A DNA stretch of 10,254 nucleotides from Lautropia sp. SCN 70-15 (GTDB lineage Bacteria; Pseudomonadota; Gammaproteobacteria; Burkholderiales; Burkholderiaceae_E), in NCBI GenBank assembly GCA_001724315.1, contig MEEC01000078.1, forward strand, positions 1 to 10,254, read 5' to 3'. A program made the position numbers and the translations under genes. The notes beneath the pieces were generated by a model. The model was not told where the DNA came from. It saw nothing but the letters and a program-made list of their open reading frames with translations, and did no database searches. The number at the start of each line of letters is the position of its first letter. Position 1 is the first letter of the stretch. Positions 1 through 8,306 of the stretch are shown piece after piece.

Positions 1-110
1 ACCGCGCAGCCGGCCAGGCCGAAGGCGCTGCCCGCGCCGAGGATGCCGAGCGCCGAGCCCGAGCCGAGCGCCTGCGTGAAGCGGCGCCGCGAATTGTCGA
101 TCGTGTTCAT
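1..110 (-). CDS. N-terminus of a Tat-exported protein, probably the flavoprotein partner of the adjacent cytochrome c (partial)
   Basis: Only the first 36 codons are inside the window; the gene runs off the left edge. The ATG at 108-110 follows a GGGGAG ribosome site and lies 16 bases after the cytochrome c stop, so the two genes are probably co-transcribed. The visible peptide has a twin-arginine motif (SRRRFTQ, residues 7-13), then a Gly/Ala-rich hydrophobic stretch and LAGC near residues 32-35, which could be a lipobox. This is a typical Tat leader for a cofactor-loaded secreted enzyme. A small class I cytochrome followed by a Tat-signal protein is the usual order for flavocytochrome c sulfide dehydrogenase-like pairs (FccA/FccB, SoxE/SoxF), so an FAD-binding sulfide dehydrogenase subunit is the best guess. 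No catalytic domain is visible, so this is inferred from context; another Tat-dependent oxidoreductase is possible. Confidence 0.6.
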   Translation of the reverse strand, partial: MNTIDNSRRRFTQALGSGSALGILGAGSAFGLAGCA

Positions 111-126
111 GTTCGCGTCTCCCCGG

Positions 127-444
127 TCACTTCTGCGGCTGCTGCTTCGAGAAATAGTCGGCCAGCGCGACGATCTGCTCGTCGGTGTAGCCCTTGGCGA
201 TCTGGTGCATGATCGTGGCCTGGCGCTTGCCCTCACGGAAGGCCTTCATCTGCTCGACGAAATAGGTCGACGAGAGACCTGCCAGGCCGGGCATGCCGCC
301 GCCGCCGGCCGAACGGCCGTCCGTGCCGTGGCAGTTCGCGCAATTGGCGGCCAGGTAACGCGCCTGCTGAGCCTGCGCCGGCAACGCGGCAGCCGCCAGG
401 CCGATCGCCATGAAGGCGGCTGCGACCGTCGTGGTCGTTCTCAT
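127..444 (-). CDS. Small secreted class I cytochrome c (FccA/SoxE-like)
   Basis: 105-residue periplasmic electron carrier. Residues 1-25 form a Sec signal peptide (basic start, Ala-rich core, likely cleavage after AQA). The heme-binding motif CANCH is at residues 35-39, and M79 in TIMHQIAKGYTD is the likely sixth iron ligand, followed by a C-terminal helix ending in ALADYFSKQ. This is one class I cytochrome c domain of normal size. The ATG at 444 was chosen over an upstream in-frame start at 525 because AGGAG sits 7 bases before it and the signal peptide begins there. A Tat-signal gene follows after 16 bases. The likely role is accepting electrons from that partner, possibly in sulfide oxidation. 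The cytochrome identity is secure; the sulfide role is inference from neighbours. Confidence 0.9.
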   Translation of the reverse strand: MRTTTTVAAAFMAIGLAAAALPAQAQQARYLAANCANCHGTDGRSAGGGGMPGLAGLSSTYFVEQMKAFREGKRQATIMHQIAKGYTDEQIVALADYFSKQQPQK

Positions 445-515
445 GTGCTTCTCCTCGAGTCGTCGTGAGCCGGCAGCGCAACGTCTGCTTCGCGAGATCG
501 CCACCGGACGGCCCA

Positions 516-521
516 TTCTAG
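516..521 (-). promoter_or_regulatory. Candidate -10 element for the cytochrome c gene
   Basis: The minus strand reads TAGAAT (5 of 6 to the sigma-70 consensus) about 70 bases upstream of the cytochrome start. No good -35 hexamer lies at the right distance, so the call is weak. The context CTAGAATG is identical to the -10 regions proposed here for clpS and sodB. Confidence 0.35.
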
Positions 522-612
522 ACAATCCTGCGCCTGTTGCACCGCATCGGCGGTCGAGCGCATTTGCTTATCCTTTCGTTTGGCAGCCGACGATGCCCCG
601 CGACGCGGGCCC

Positions 613-640
613 GCAAACGACAACGGGACCCGAGGGTCCC
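613..640 (-). terminator. Rho-independent terminator candidate after clpA
   Basis: Inverted repeat GGGACC / GGTCCC (625-640) with a 4-base loop. Read on the minus strand it is followed by the T-containing run GTTGTCGTTTG. It begins 76 bases past the clpA stop codon. The stem is short (6 bp, all G-C but one) and the T-tract is interrupted, so termination may be partial. Confidence 0.55.
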
Positions 641-715
641 GCTGGAAGGGCCGGCTGGCCGGCGTGGCCTGCACGGCGCGCCCGAGGGTCGGCGTGCGCC
701 TTCCCCGGGCGCCGT

Positions 716-3021
<2,306 letters not shown>

Positions 3022-3025
<4 letters not shown>

Positions 3026-3330
3026 GCTTCCTCCATCACGCACTGCAGCGGGTGCTGATGCTCGCGTGAATAACTGCTGACCTGCTCGACCTTCGTCGCT
3101 GCGATATCGCGGGGGAATACGCCGCAGACGCCGCGTCCGTCCCGGTGAACCTTCAGCATGACCTGGGTCGCCTTCTCGCGCCCCATGCCGAAGAATTTCT
3201 GCAGAACGCTCACGACGAACTCCATGGGCGTGAAATCGTCATTGAGCAGAACCACCTGGTACATCGGCGGCGGCTTCAGTCGCGATTCCCGACGTTCGAG
3301 AACGGTGGAGGGATCGTGCCGGGTCGCCAT
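3022..3330 (-). CDS. clpS: ClpS, N-degron adaptor for ClpAP
   Basis: 102-residue adaptor that delivers proteins with destabilising N-terminal residues to ClpA. The unstructured N-terminal arm (about 1-20) is followed by the core KPPPMYQVVLLNDDFTPMEF. By alignment with E. coli ClpS, N30, D31, D32, T34, M36 and H62 form the substrate pocket, and all are present. The C-terminus QHPLQCVMEE is typical of betaproteobacteria. It overlaps clpA by 4 bases. No Shine-Dalgarno sequence precedes the ATG, and a promoter -10 element ends only 7 bases upstream, so the message may be leaderless. An internal ATG at residue 23 would delete the arm needed for delivery and is less likely. Confidence 0.97.
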
Positions 3331-3336
3331 GAATGC

Positions 3337-3364
3337 ATTCTAGCGAGTCGCGAGGGCGGCGCAA
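3337..3364 (-). promoter_or_regulatory. clpS promoter, predicted to give a leaderless mRNA
   Basis: On the minus strand TTGCGC (3364-3359), a 16-base spacer and TAGAAT (3342-3337) form a sigma-70-like promoter. The usual start point 7 bases after the -10 is position 3330, the A of the clpS start codon. Matches are 3 of 6 at -35 and 5 of 6 at -10. Confidence 0.5.
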
Positions 3365-3435
3365 CAATCGCAGGGGTAATGGTCCGCCCGACGTGAACGC
3401 CGTCACGCCGAAAGGCGGGCGTGGCGCGCCGGCAC

Positions 3436-3464
3436 TTGACGCCGGCGCAAATCCGAAAAAGAAT
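3436..3464 (+). promoter_or_regulatory. Candidate promoter of the cold-shock gene
   Basis: TTGACG (3436-3441, 5 of 6), a 17-base spacer and AAGAAT (3459-3464, 4 of 6) fit a sigma-70 promoter. A start near 3471 would leave about 163 untranslated bases before the ATG at 3634, similar to the long leader of E. coli cspA mRNA. No gene lies between 3331 and 3633; this region holds the two divergent promoters and the leader. Confidence 0.45.
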
Positions 3465-3512
3465 CCGAGCGCTGTCCGGGGATATTCCCCGGGTCGCGCC
3501 AGCCCGACAATT

Positions 3513-3550
3513 CCTTTCAGAAATGGGGCAGCGCAGCCGCCATTTCAAGG
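3513..3550 (+). other. Stem-loop in the cold-shock mRNA leader
   Basis: GAAATGG (3520-3526) pairs perfectly with CCATTTC (3540-3546). An outer CCTT / AAGG (3513-3516 / 3547-3550) extends the stem to 11 bp with a 3-base bulge (TCA) on the left arm. It lies inside the predicted leader, about 85 bases before the start codon. It could be part of a temperature-responsive leader; no function is shown by the sequence alone. Confidence 0.45.
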
Positions 3551-3633
3551 GGCAGCACCAGGCGGGTCGGTCGAGGGGGTGAGCCGAGAGGCTTCCAGCC
3601 GGCCCGGGTAATCGTTTTCAGGAATGTTCAGGC

Positions 3634-3837
3634 ATGGCTACAGGCACCGTAAAGTGGTTCAACGATTCGAAGGGCTTCGGCTTCATCACGCCGGATGACG
3701 GCGGCGAGGATCTGTTCGCGCACTTCAGCGCCATCCAGATGAACGGATTCAAGACGCTGAAGGAGGGGCAGAAGGTCCAGTTCGACGTGGTGACCGGGCC
3801 CAAGGGCAAGCAGGCCTCGAACATCCAGGCGGCCTGA
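3634..3837 (+). CDS. CspA-family cold-shock protein
   Basis: 67-residue single cold-shock domain that binds single-stranded RNA and DNA and melts structured RNA. It starts with the standard MATGTVKWFNDSKGFGFI; RNP1 is KGFGFI (residues 13-18) and RNP2 is DLFAHF (26-31), where A replaces the more common V. It ends NIQAA. AGGAA lies 9 bases before the ATG. It is divergent from clpS, as cspD is in E. coli, and converges on icd. The sequence is as close to CspA as to CspD in type, so no paralogue symbol is given. A strong terminator follows. Confidence 0.96.
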   Translation: MATGTVKWFNDSKGFGFITPDDGGEDLFAHFSAIQMNGFKTLKEGQKVQFDVVTGPKGKQASNIQAA

Positions 3838-3873
3838 GGGTCGCCGCGCCGGGCAACCGGCGCTTCTGCACCG

Positions 3874-3898
3874 AACGCCGGGGAGACCCGGCGTTTTT
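3874..3898 (+). terminator. Rho-independent terminator of the cold-shock gene
   Basis: AACGCCGGG (3874-3882), loop GAGA and CCCGGCGTT (3887-3895) form a perfect 9-bp stem that runs into TTTTT (3894-3898). It begins 37 bases after the stop codon. Confidence 0.92.
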
Positions 3899-3912
3899 CG
3901 TTTCGCGGCCGG

Positions 3913-3949
3913 AAACGAAAAACCCCAGTCGAATCAACGAACTGGGGTT
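3913..3949 (-). terminator. Rho-independent terminator of icd
   Basis: AACCCCAGT (3921-3929) and ACTGGGGTT (3941-3949) form a 9-bp stem with an 11-base loop. Read on the minus strand the stem is followed by TTTTTCGTTT, as expected for transcripts arriving from icd. It sits 15 bases from the opposing terminator, so both convergent transcripts are stopped inside a short gap. Confidence 0.88.
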
Positions 3950-3992
3950 CGGCGCGGAAACCAGGGGGCCGCGAGGCCATCCCCGAACCGCG

Positions 3993-5246
<1,254 letters not shown>

Positions 5247-5269
5247 GCGCAGGATTCCTCGGTAGATGG

Positions 5270-5301
5270 TTGTTCGGTATGCGGGTTAGCCCATAATTAT
5301 G
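5270..5301. promoter_or_regulatory. Divergent promoter region between icd and the DUF192 gene
   Basis: For the plus-strand gene, TTGTTC (5270-5275), 16 bases and CATAAT (5292-5297) form a plausible promoter. The -10 lies in the perfect palindrome CATAATTATG (5292-5301), so the minus strand reads the same CATAAT toward icd. No clear -35 is seen for icd. This AT-rich patch stands out in very GC-rich surroundings. Confidence 0.4.
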
Positions 5302-5360
5302 CAGCATCGCGCCGCCGCGCAGGCCCCCTGGCGGCACCCCGAACCGGAAGCAGCCCTGAC

Positions 5361-5840
5361 ATGAAGCAAACCCTTCGACTCGCCGTGCTGTCGCTCGTCC
5401 TGGGCCTGCTCGGCGCCGGTCCGACGGCGACGCCGCCGGCCGCCGCCCAGGGGCAGGCCCAGCCGACCCTGCCGATGGTCACGCTGCAGGCCGGCATCCA
5501 CCTGGTCAAGGCCGAAGTGGCCGACGACGAGCGCAAGCGGGCCATCGGCCTGATGTTCCGCGAATCGCTGGCGCCCAATCACGGCATGCTCTTCGTGTTC
5601 CGCGAGAAGGCCGGCCACTGCTTCTGGATGCGCAACACGCTGATCCCGCTGTCGATCGCCTTCCTGGACGACGACGGCACGATCGTGAACATCGAGGACA
5701 TGGCGCCGCGCAGCGAGGACAGCCACTGCCCGAAGCGGCCGGTGCGCTTCGCGCTGGAGATGGAGCAGGGCTGGTTCGCCAAGCGCGGGCTGGCGGCCGG
5801 CGCGAAGCTGGCATCCCCGCAAGTGTTCGGCAAGCGCTGA
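5361..5840 (+). CDS. Secreted DUF192 family protein
   Basis: 159 residues. Residues 1-30 are a Sec signal peptide (MKQ start, Leu-rich core, AAAQ cleavage region), which supports the ATG at 5361 although the ribosome site is weak (GGAAG, 11 bases away). The mature part shows the family signature: ERKRAIGLMFRESL (58-70), GMLFVF (75-80), FWMRNTLIPLSIAFLD (88-103), IVNIEDM (108-114) and PVRFALEMEQGWF. Two cysteines, C87 and C123, flank the conserved core and could form a disulfide in the periplasm. The biochemical role of DUF192 (COG1430) proteins is not established; the family is widespread and often sits beside housekeeping genes. It appears monocistronic. Confidence 0.93.
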   Translation: MKQTLRLAVLSLVLGLLGAGPTATPPAAAQGQAQPTLPMVTLQAGIHLVKAEVADDERKRAIGLMFRESLAPNHGMLFVFREKAGHCFWMRNTLIPLSIAFLDDDGTIVNIEDMAPRSEDSHCPKRPVRFALEMEQGWFAKRGLAAGAKLASPQVFGKR

Positions 5841-5843
5841 CGG

Positions 5844-5861
5844 CGCCGGGCGCGCCCGGCG
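5844..5861. terminator. GC-only palindrome between convergent genes
   Basis: A perfect 18-bp palindrome (arms CGCCGGGCG / CGCCCGGCG) starts 4 bases after the DUF192 stop and lies 35 bases from the stop of the opposing GlsB-type gene. There is no T-tract on either strand, so it may be a weak bidirectional terminator or a 3'-end stabiliser. Confidence 0.4.
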
Positions 5862-5895
5862 GCTGCGCGTCCCGGGGCCGCCAGCTCCCGGGCCG

Positions 5896-6144
5896 CTAGC
5901 CCTTCTTGATGAACTTGCCGTAGACCCAGAGCACCAGGATCGCGCCGAGCACCGAGGCGATGAAGCCCGCGCCCGAGCCCTGCGGGTAGAAACCGACCGC
6001 CCGGCCGATGAAGCCGGCCACGAAGGCGCCCACGATGCCCAGCAGCATCGTGACGATGATGCCGCCGCCCTGCGAGCCGGGCATGATGAACTTGGCGACC
6101 GCGCCGATCGCGAGTCCGATGATGGCAGTCCAGATCAGGCTCAT
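5896..6144 (-). CDS. GlsB/YeaQ/YmgE-type stress membrane protein
   Basis: 82-residue inner-membrane protein of the transglycosylase-associated family (GlsB/YeaQ/YmgE). It is Gly-rich with three hydrophobic segments at about residues 3-20, 28-50 and 58-76, and family motifs IGLAIGAVAKFIMPG and GIVGAFVAGFIG. It ends in the basic tail KFIKKG. The ATG at 6144 has GGAGG 8 bases upstream; longer in-frame starts would add non-membrane residues of shadow type. Members are induced by general stress in many bacteria, but the molecular role is unknown. It is monocistronic, divergent from the DUF2249 gene. Confidence 0.93.
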   Translation of the reverse strand: MSLIWTAIIGLAIGAVAKFIMPGSQGGGIIVTMLLGIVGAFVAGFIGRAVGFYPQGSGAGFIASVLGAILVLWVYGKFIKKG

Positions 6145-6270
6145 GTCGAGCGTCCTCCATACGAGATCGGGTCCCGCATTGAAACACGATCCGCGCGCTT
6201 GCGCTGCGTCAAACCGAATCCGTCGGCCGGCGCCCGCTCCCCTCGCGGCGACCCGCATTCGGTGCTTCAA

Positions 6271-6293
6271 TAGATGCTTTGCTTATACATCTT
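6271..6293 (+). promoter_or_regulatory. NsrR-like operator upstream of the DUF2249 gene
   Basis: The dyad AGATG (6272-6276), 11 bases, CATCT (6288-6292) has the exact arm and spacing geometry of the NsrR consensus (AAGATGYATTT and its inverse around one central base). I count 17 of 22 informative positions matching. It lies just upstream of the ribosome site GAAGGA (6295-6300), where a repressor would block transcription. NsrR is the iron-sulfur nitric-oxide sensor of many betaproteobacteria. The presence of nsrR in this genome is not visible here. Confidence 0.6.
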
Positions 6294-6307
6294 TGAAGGA
6301 CTTTCGC

Positions 6308-6574
6308 ATGAGCACCGTCACCGCGACCCTCGATGTCAGGACCATTCCGCCGCGCGAACGCCATGTCCGCATCTTCTCGACCTTCCAGCACCTGCCGGTA
6401 GACGGCAGCATCGAGCTGGTGAACGACCACGACCCGGTGCCGCTGCACGACCAGTTCCTGGCACTGCTGCCTGGCGGGTTCAGCTGGGACTACCTGGAAG
6501 CGGGGCCGGACCTGTGGCGCGTGCGCATCGGGAAGCTCGGCGGAAACACCTGCTGCGGCTCCTGCGGAGGCTGA
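6308..6574 (+). CDS. DUF2249 domain protein with cysteine-rich tail
   Basis: 88 residues, one DUF2249 domain: DVRTIPPRERH (9-19), IFSTFQHLPVDGSIELVNDHDP (22-43, highly conserved) and PGGFSWDYLEAGPDLWRVRIGK (55-76). No signal peptide, so cytoplasmic. The C-terminus CCGSCGG (C82, C83, C86) could bind a metal or act as a redox site. GAAGGA lies 7 bases before the ATG. The family has no established biochemistry; members often occur near nitric-oxide and denitrification genes and hemerythrin-like proteins, which fits the NsrR-like site in front of this one. A role in the response to nitric oxide is inference. It converges on the DUF2202 gene with only 9 bases between stop codons. Confidence 0.9.
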   Translation: MSTVTATLDVRTIPPRERHVRIFSTFQHLPVDGSIELVNDHDPVPLHDQFLALLPGGFSWDYLEAGPDLWRVRIGKLGGNTCCGSCGG

Positions 6575-6578
6575 TCCG

Positions 6579-6607
6579 GGCGCTCAGGCCCCGCAGGCCT
6601 CCGCGCC
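6579..6607. terminator. Hairpin at the junction of two convergent genes
   Basis: GGCGC (6579-6583) pairs with GCGCC (6603-6607) and AGGCC (6586-6590) with GGCCT (6596-6600), giving a 10-bp stem with a 2x2 internal loop. It begins 5 bases after the DUF2249 stop and extends into the last codons of the opposing gene. There is no T-tract, so terminator function is uncertain. Confidence 0.35.
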
Positions 6608-7270
6608 GCTGGCGATCGCGTCCCATTGCTCCTGCGTGATGACCTGCGCCTGGTAGTCGACCCCCTGGTCCGCAAGGGCCTTGTCGAAGGCCTGCAGGTG
6701 GCTGTACGAGCCGCACAGCAGGTTCTGGTACACCTGCAGGATGCTGGGCTCGTCGGTGACTTCCATCTTCTCGCGGATGTCGACGATGTCGGTCTCCTCG
6801 ATCAGCGCCCCCACCTTCAGGGCCTCGATCAGGCTCACGCTGCCCATCGCGACCAGCTTGTCGTACAGGGCCTGCAGGTAAGGATCCTCGAAGACTCCCA
6901 CCGGGTTGCCCTCGGCGGGATCCTCCACGCCGTACTGCTCGATCTGGTTGAGCACCGCCTCGGTGTGCTCGGTCTCGCTCTCGGCGATGTTCGCGAAGAT
7001 CTGGGCGCCCCAGGTGTTGAACATCGTCACGTAGACGTCGTGGGCGAGCTTCTCTTCCTCGCGCATGAACTTCAGGCCGGCGATCTCGGCCTCGTCGAGC
7101 GTGCCGACGCTGGTGGCCTCGGTCGCGGCGGGATCCAGCGTGACGCTGGACTCGGAGATCGTCAGCGCGCCCGGATCGTCGCCGCCGCTACCGCAGGCGG
7201 TGAGCGCCTGACCGAAAACCACGGCGCCCAGAAGCCCGCTCATGCCCCGGAGAAATTCCTTGCGATCCAT
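6584..7270 (-). CDS. DUF2202 ferritin-like lipoprotein
   Basis: 228 residues. The leader has a Tat-like start (RKEFLRG, with RK in place of RR), a hydrophobic core and the lipobox LTAC, so C26 is probably lipidated and the protein faces the periplasm. The ferritin-like four-helix domain follows a low-complexity linker (27-56): EEEKLAHDVY (71-80), ESETEH (97-102, an ExxH pair), EET (158-160) and SYSHLQAF (188-195). E71-E73, H77, E99, H102, E158/E159 and H191 are candidate di-iron ligands. AGGAG lies 5 bases before the ATG. The fold is confident from the motifs; whether it stores iron, removes peroxide or has another oxidase role is unknown for this family. Confidence 0.88.
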   Translation of the reverse strand: MDRKEFLRGMSGLLGAVVFGQALTACGSGGDDPGALTISESSVTLDPAATEATSVGTLDEAEIAGLKFMREEEKLAHDVYVTMFNTWGAQIFANIAESETEHTEAVLNQIEQYGVEDPAEGNPVGVFEDPYLQALYDKLVAMGSVSLIEALKVGALIEETDIVDIREKMEVTDEPSILQVYQNLLCGSYSHLQAFDKALADQGVDYQAQVITQEQWDAIASGAEACGA

Positions 7271-7285
7271 TGCGACTCCTTTTTT

Positions 7286-7311
7286 GGAATATGAGTGCGG
7301 ACGCATATTCC
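7286..7311 (-). promoter_or_regulatory. Perfect inverted repeat in front of the DUF2202 gene
   Basis: GGAATATG, 10 bases, CATATTCC: 8 of 8 arm bases pair. It ends 15 bases before the start codon, directly next to AAAAAAGGAG. It could be a repressor operator or an mRNA stem-loop that presents or hides the ribosome site. I do not recognise it as the site of a known regulator. Confidence 0.55.
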
Positions 7312-7441
7312 TCCAAATGGACCATGTGTGAACCCCCTCCGGGCAGGCTCCGGGCGGCCAAGACAAACAATTGATTCGCAAGGTTTGCGGGTTTGCGGAC
7401 AGCCTGCGGGCCTCGTCTGGCAGTCCGGTGGCAGCCCCCTC

Positions 7442-7467
7442 GAAATCGGGCGCGCGCGCCCGATTTC
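7442..7467. repeat. 26-bp perfect palindrome
   Basis: Each arm is GAAATCGGGCGCG and all 13 pairs match with no loop. It can extrude as a strong hairpin on either strand. It lies about 145 bases past the sodB stop and about 170 bases upstream of the DUF2202 start. It could be a second terminator for sodB or a protein-binding site. Confidence 0.7.
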
Positions 7468-7473
7468 CCGCTT

Positions 7474-7491
7474 GCGCGCCGCATGGCGCGC
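7474..7491. repeat. Short GC-rich hairpin
   Basis: GCGCGCC (7474-7480), loop GCAT and GGCGCGC (7485-7491): a perfect 7-bp stem, 6 bases after the 26-bp palindrome. It contains the 8-bp palindrome GGCGCGCC in its loop-out alternative. Function unknown. Confidence 0.4.
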
Positions 7492-7529
7492 CGGCCCACG
7501 GAAGCGCGGCCTCGAGCGGCGCCATGCGA

Positions 7530-7549
7530 AAGGGGCCCGAAGGCCCCTT
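7530..7549 (-). terminator. sodB terminator with UUCG tetraloop
   Basis: On the minus strand AAGGGGCC, TTCG and GGCCCCTT form an 8-bp stem closed by the very stable C(UUCG)G tetraloop, followed by TTTCGC. It is 63 bases past the sodB stop, in the right orientation. The T-run is short. Confidence 0.7.
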
Positions 7550-7585
7550 GCGGCGAGAGCCCCTCGGGCCCCGCGATCCGGCTCG

Positions 7586-7605
7586 CGCGGCGCATCCGCG
7601 CCGCG
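7586..7605 (-). other. Stem-loop directly after the sodB stop
   Basis: CGCGGCGC (7586-7593), loop ATCC and GCGCCGCG (7598-7605): a perfect 8-bp GC stem 6 bases downstream of the sodB stop. With no T-tract it more likely protects the mRNA 3' region than terminates it. Confidence 0.4.
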
Positions 7606-7611
7606 ACTTCG

Positions 7612-8193
7612 TCAGGCGAAGTTCTTCGCCGCGAAGTCCCAGTTGGCCAGATGGTTCAGGAAGGTCTCCACGAACTTCGGCCGGGCGTTGCGATAGTCGA
7701 TGTAGTAGGCGTGCTCCCAGACGTCGATCGTGAGCAGCGGCTTGTCCGAACCGGTGAGCGGCGTCGCGGCGTTGCTGGTGTTCACGATGTCGACGCTGCC
7801 GTCGGCCTTCTTGACCAGCCAGGTCCAGCCCGATCCGAAGTTGCCGACCGCGCTCTTGGTGAAGGCTTCCTTGAAGGCGTCGAAGGAGCCCCACTTGGCC
7901 TTGATCGCGTCGGCCAGCGCGCCCGCAGGCTGGCCGCCGCCGTTGGGCTTCATGCAGTGCCAGAAGAAGGTGTGGTTCCAGACCTGGGCCGCGTTGTTGA
8001 AGACGCCGCCCTGCGCCTTGCGGATGATGTCCTCGAGGCTCGCGTTCTCGAACTCGGTGCCCTTGATCAGGTTGTTCAGGTTCGTGACGTAGGCCTGATG
8101 GTGCTTGCCGTGGTGGTACTCGAAGGTCTCCTTCGAGATGTGCGGGGCCAGGGCATCGGGAGCGTAAGGAAGGGCGGGAAGCTGGTGTTCCAT
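7612..8193 (-). CDS. sodB: Iron superoxide dismutase
   Basis: 193-residue cytoplasmic enzyme that converts superoxide to oxygen and hydrogen peroxide. It is collinear with E. coli SodB (193 aa). Metal ligands are H27 (EYHHGKHH), H74 (VWNHTFFW), D157 and H161 (DVWEHAYYIDYRN). Q70 in FNNAAQ is the outer-sphere glutamine typical of the iron rather than the manganese type. There is no signal peptide. The ATG at 8193 was chosen over an upstream in-frame start at 8229 because GAGGA precedes it and MEHQLPALPY is the family start. It lies downstream of xseA on the same strand but has its own promoter candidate and terminator. Confidence 0.98.
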   Translation of the reverse strand: MEHQLPALPYAPDALAPHISKETFEYHHGKHHQAYVTNLNNLIKGTEFENASLEDIIRKAQGGVFNNAAQVWNHTFFWHCMKPNGGGQPAGALADAIKAKWGSFDAFKEAFTKSAVGNFGSGWTWLVKKADGSVDIVNTSNAATPLTGSDKPLLTIDVWEHAYYIDYRNARPKFVETFLNHLANWDFAAKNFA

Positions 8194-8227
8194 GTCTTGT
8201 CCTCGTGCGTTAGTTATTGAACCCGGC

Positions 8228-8245
8228 ATTCTAGGCCGAACGGCC
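8228..8245 (-). promoter_or_regulatory. Candidate sodB promoter -10 with adjoining dyad
   Basis: The minus strand reads TAGAAT (8233-8228, 5 of 6), giving a start near 8221 and a leader of about 28 bases with the ribosome site. The dyad GGCCG-AA-CGGCC (8234-8245) fills the spacer directly upstream of the -10, a place where a regulator could bind. No good -35 hexamer is visible, which may mean an activator is needed. Confidence 0.4.
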
Positions 8246-8306
8246 AGGACCCTCCAGCGATGCGGGGATTGCGACGGGGCGAAGGCGGTTGCGATTCACC
8301 CTCACC

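Larger units (their letters stand above)
7271..7611. other. Gene-free interval rich in inverted repeats
   Basis: 341 bases between the sodB stop and the DUF2202 start. No convincing coding sequence was seen. It contains the DUF2202 leader dyad (7286-7311), a 26-bp palindrome, three further hairpins and, near the middle (about 7365-7385), a short AT-richer patch that may hold the DUF2202 promoter, although no clear hexamer pair was found. Confidence 0.6.

Noticed and set aside
7442..7605. CRISPR array or transposon ends
   Set aside because: The inverted repeats differ from one another, there are no regularly spaced direct repeats, and no transposase or cas gene is present.
7295..7696. Small plus-strand frames in the interval downstream of sodB
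   Set aside because: Arg/Ala/Pro-rich, overlapping sodB and a field of hairpins, with no ribosome site; not believable as genes.
6584..7894. Long version (436 codons) of the DUF2202 gene reaching into sodB
   Set aside because: The added N-terminal part is low-complexity Arg/Gly sequence overlapping sodB; a lipoprotein signal with a good ribosome site begins at 7270.
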